Shown: positions 33,460 to 60,000 of the stretch, piece by piece
Layout of the letters: the number at the start of each line of letters is the position of its first letter
How positions within the stretch are numbered: position 1 is the stretch's first letter
Assembly: GCA_009760855.2 (NCBI GenBank)
Contig: WPIO01000044.1
Span: 312,001 to 372,000 of the forward strand
Direction of reading: 5' to 3'
From: Cristatella mucedo
Taxonomy: Eukaryota; Bryozoa; Phylactolaemata; Cristatellidae
DNA: 60,000 nt
The notes under the pieces: model-generated
Seen by the model: the letters and a program-made list of their open reading frames with translations, nothing else
Told to the model about the DNA's origin: nothing
Database searches by the model: none
Program-made: the position numbers and the translations under genes

Positions 33460-33529
<70 letters not shown>
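33460..33529. repeat. (TA)n microsatellite at LINE 5' end
   Basis: Seventy bases of pure TA next to the 5' limit of the LINE. Confidence 0.98.
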
Positions 33530-33531
<2 letters not shown>

Positions 33532-33625
33532 ATTGCAGCATTAGCGGCTATCATTCCTGCCTACAGTGGTGGGCAATGGAGAGTCGACTGGCGAACTCAA
33601 GCCAGCGACCTGGGTCGTGAAACGG
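33530..33625 (-). repeat. Decayed SINE1
   Basis: GCGGCTATCATTCCTGCC, TACAGTGGTGGGCAATGGAG and GACCTGGGTCGTGAAACGG follow the SINE1 order on the reverse strand, with many changes. Confidence 0.55.
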
Positions 33626-34029
33626 GAGCACCTCATCCAAAGCTATAATTCAGTCTACGGTTCAAGGATTGTCCCCCCCCCCAGGATTTAGCGTGCAATT
33701 TTTGAGGTGAGACCATCAAATAGTCATCTAATCCAAATATGAGCAATAGTCACTAGCTTTGAGCTGGGCTTATTAGGTGCTCTGGAACCTGACCAGCAAA
33801 TGGAGATTTGTCGGAGAAGAAGAGGTGCAAGGACATTGTAGCTAGACGTTGCCGAGCAAATCCTCAAAATCTGCACGTTGCCATCAACGCCAGCCACCAC
33901 AGTCTTCACCAGCGCACCTTGCAAACAGGGCTCACGATCGACCTCTGTTTTGGTTAATGTCCAACGGCAAAGCGCTCAAATTTCACGACCCAGATCGTTG
34001 GCCTGATTCCTGAAGCAGGCGATTCTTAG

Positions 34030-34115
34030 TTGCCCATCGTTAGCTGTCTGAAAACTGCTAAGGCTCTTCTGCGGCTACATAAAAAAGGCAGTTGAATAAG
34101 TTACTCTTTATTTAG
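34030..34115 (+). repeat. Decayed SINE1 3' end
   Basis: GCTAAGGCTCTTCTGCGGCT then a diverged GGCAGTTGAATAAGTTAC tail. Confidence 0.5.
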
Positions 34116-34677
34116 CAAGGTAAGACGAGCACTTCTACGGCTGGTGTCGACTAACTGCCAGCCGGCTAATCATGGGAGTGCCTAATTTAGCTTAGTAGTC
34201 GCTGGAAAGCGAAAGGAAGGTAGCCAAAAGTCCGTCCACCAATCGGCAGATCCCACTATGCACGGAAGGGAGAAGGAGGCTTTTTCAGCTCAATCAGTGG
34301 ATAATTTTGATTAATGCTATCACTCGAGCAGCTTGCTAATGGACATTACAATCAGGGTCGAATATGGTATTGCAGACGTTTCCTAACTATTTTTCTTACT
34401 CCTGGCTATTGAAATCAGTATAGCAGTACCAATGCATAAAAGAAGACCTGAATGCAGTCGCTATGAGAAACAAGGCACACAACAGTGTAGCCATTCCGAT
34501 TAAAAGGGCAGACTGTGTCAATCATATGTATACTATATATTATATATATAAATATATTCACAGACGACGATGCTCTCGATGATCTTGGGGATTCCCAAAA
34601 CGACGATAGCAGGCTAGACTCAGATAATGTCTTTTGCAATTACTTTCGGCGATGTCAGTTTCAGGTAGGCCATTTTC

Positions 34678-58802
<24,125 letters not shown>

Positions 58803-59562
58803 ATTTCCTCATATACGACCTTCACCTGTGCGATCTGTAGCACCAATCGTCCATGGTGAAACTTTAGACCGTGGCCGCGACGGAGGGCAGCCCACAGCTA
58901 GAGGAGCATAGTAGTCTGTGCATGATTTGGAACAGTGTGCCCTGGAGGAGGCTTGGCCAAGGCTTTACCGAGCGTTTCAGGCCACCTCTTTCGGAGCTAG
59001 GCTGCTCGCATTCCGAACAGTGGAGCGGTGCAGCGATTGCTTGAACTAATAAATAAGTGGTTACATGCAGCTTAATATGGGATTTAGTTTTATATGTTGA
59101 CAATCGATCAACTGTCCGCCAGAAAAGGCAAAAGTCGCTGTGCCTCTGGCTGCGTAAGCCGCTCTTTGGTGGGTTGAGCCGGCGAAGGTCAGCCTGTCGC
59201 GCTTTCCTAGGCAGCCTGGTCGGCCATTTGCCCTAAACAAAAGTAGCTGGTCGGGCGGACTGAACCTACGAGCGCGGTAAAGACAATAGCTTCTAGAAAT
59301 TGGCGATTTTCTTTTATGAAATCCACTCAAACTTGCGAGATGGTACATACTAAAGCGCAGTGCTTGTGGACAGCAATTTCTCGTATAGCAAAAGCATTTG
59401 TCTCAATATTAACACTGTCGCAAAGTGAAAAGACCAAACTTGATAACAATCTATGACGGCAGAGATATATAACAGCATCCTGTAGCTAGAAAATTTCCAG
59501 GGACGGGTCAAACGATGGCTTTGACACCAAACGATTGGAAGTTCTTGGTAGTGGACCACCGC
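58803..59562. promoter_or_regulatory. Upstream flank of GTF3C5
   Basis: Should contain the GTF3C5 promoter. No TATA box or clear initiator was recognised; open frames here have no recognised similarity. Confidence 0.35.
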
Positions 59563-59772
59563 TCAGCCCATTTTCCTATAGCGATTGCTTATAAAGTGGA
59601 GAGCAGACTTAATTAAATCCAAGTGTGCCAAATTGACTTTAAATTTGCTGAGTGGCTGGTTTTCCTTGGTCTTACAGACGTGGTTTCTTTCTTTTAGTTC
59701 TTCCGGTATGGATAAGAAATTATAGTTATCATTATTGACTGGCAGTGCTAATAGCATTTCTGCAATACATAC
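59563..59772 (-). other. Exon-like open frame upstream of GTF3C5, product unknown
   Basis: On the minus strand a good acceptor (tattgcag, just right of 59772) is followed by an open frame of about 69 codons ending in TGA at 59563-59565. The peptide includes SIPEELKERNHVCKTKENQP and ends YRKMG. It is hydrophilic and of mixed composition, unlike the simple-sequence frames nearby. No family is recognised and no matching upstream exon is visible, since the window ends at 60000. It could be the terminal exon of another minus-strand gene, or chance. Confidence 0.25.
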
Positions 59773-60000
59773 TTCTGAAAGCACGGGTTTTTTTTAAAAA
59801 GGAAACCATGGCTTCCAGAACGTAAGAATGAATCTTCTATAACTTGACGGCTCGCCTTTTACGACCAGGCCCATTTTAAGGGTTAGGTTTTCTGCATTTC
59901 TGACCAACACATTGTTTGCCCATTACTAGTACGTGGAGGATTTCTCGTCTAGACGGGCACATGCCGAACGCTAAACCTAGAAAAAGCGTAGAAAGACAGG

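Noticed and set aside
58864-59348. Minus-strand frames upstream of GTF3C5 as genes
   Set aside because: No recognised motif or splice support; overlapping frames with ordinary composition.

Overview
The window looks like nuclear DNA from an invertebrate animal; the phylum cannot be fixed from the sequence. Three conserved eukaryotic genes can be assembled exon by exon with GT-AG introns and consistent phases. They are embedded in intron and intergenic DNA rich in non-LTR retrotransposons of the L2/CR1 type, two tRNA-derived SINE families and long (TA)n, (CA)n and (GA)n microsatellites. There is no sign of operons, bacterial genes, CRISPR arrays or viral genes.

Layout. (1) 1-2289: retrotransposon debris, no gene seen. 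(2) About 2298-16322, plus strand: an AFG1-like (AFG1L/LACE1) mitochondrial AAA+ ATPase in ten visible exons; the N-terminal exons lie outside the window or were not recognised. A 7.2 kb intron (6986-14200) holds several LINE fragments, one with an internal RT deletion. (3) 16323-17325: short gap between two convergent genes. (4) 17326-25623, minus strand: complete CSTF2 (CstF-64), seven coding exons, 413 residues. (5) 25624-34677: intergenic, almost wholly retrotransposon-derived, including a nearly full-length LINE (30058-33456, minus) whose coding frame appears broken by only one extra base. (6) 34678-58802, minus strand: GTF3C5 (TFIIIC subunit, Tau95 family), reconstructed as eleven exons and 479 residues over 24 kb, with introns holding SINEs, LINEs and microsatellites. 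(7) 58803-60000: upstream flank with one exon-like open frame.

Functionally the genes are independent housekeeping genes: mitochondrial protein quality control (AFG1L), mRNA 3'-end formation (CSTF2) and RNA polymerase III transcription (GTF3C5). The richest non-gene biology is in the repeats. SINE family 2 carries a 3' tail that copies the stem-loop tail of the local LINE, which suggests it borrows the LINE's reverse transcriptase. Several LINE copies show tandem duplications starting at nearly the same internal position, and one SINE sits directly at a probable GTF3C5 splice donor.

Exon boundaries were derived by eye from splice consensus, phase and remembered family conservation; no alignment was run. 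Repeat boundaries are approximate to about 10-20 bases.
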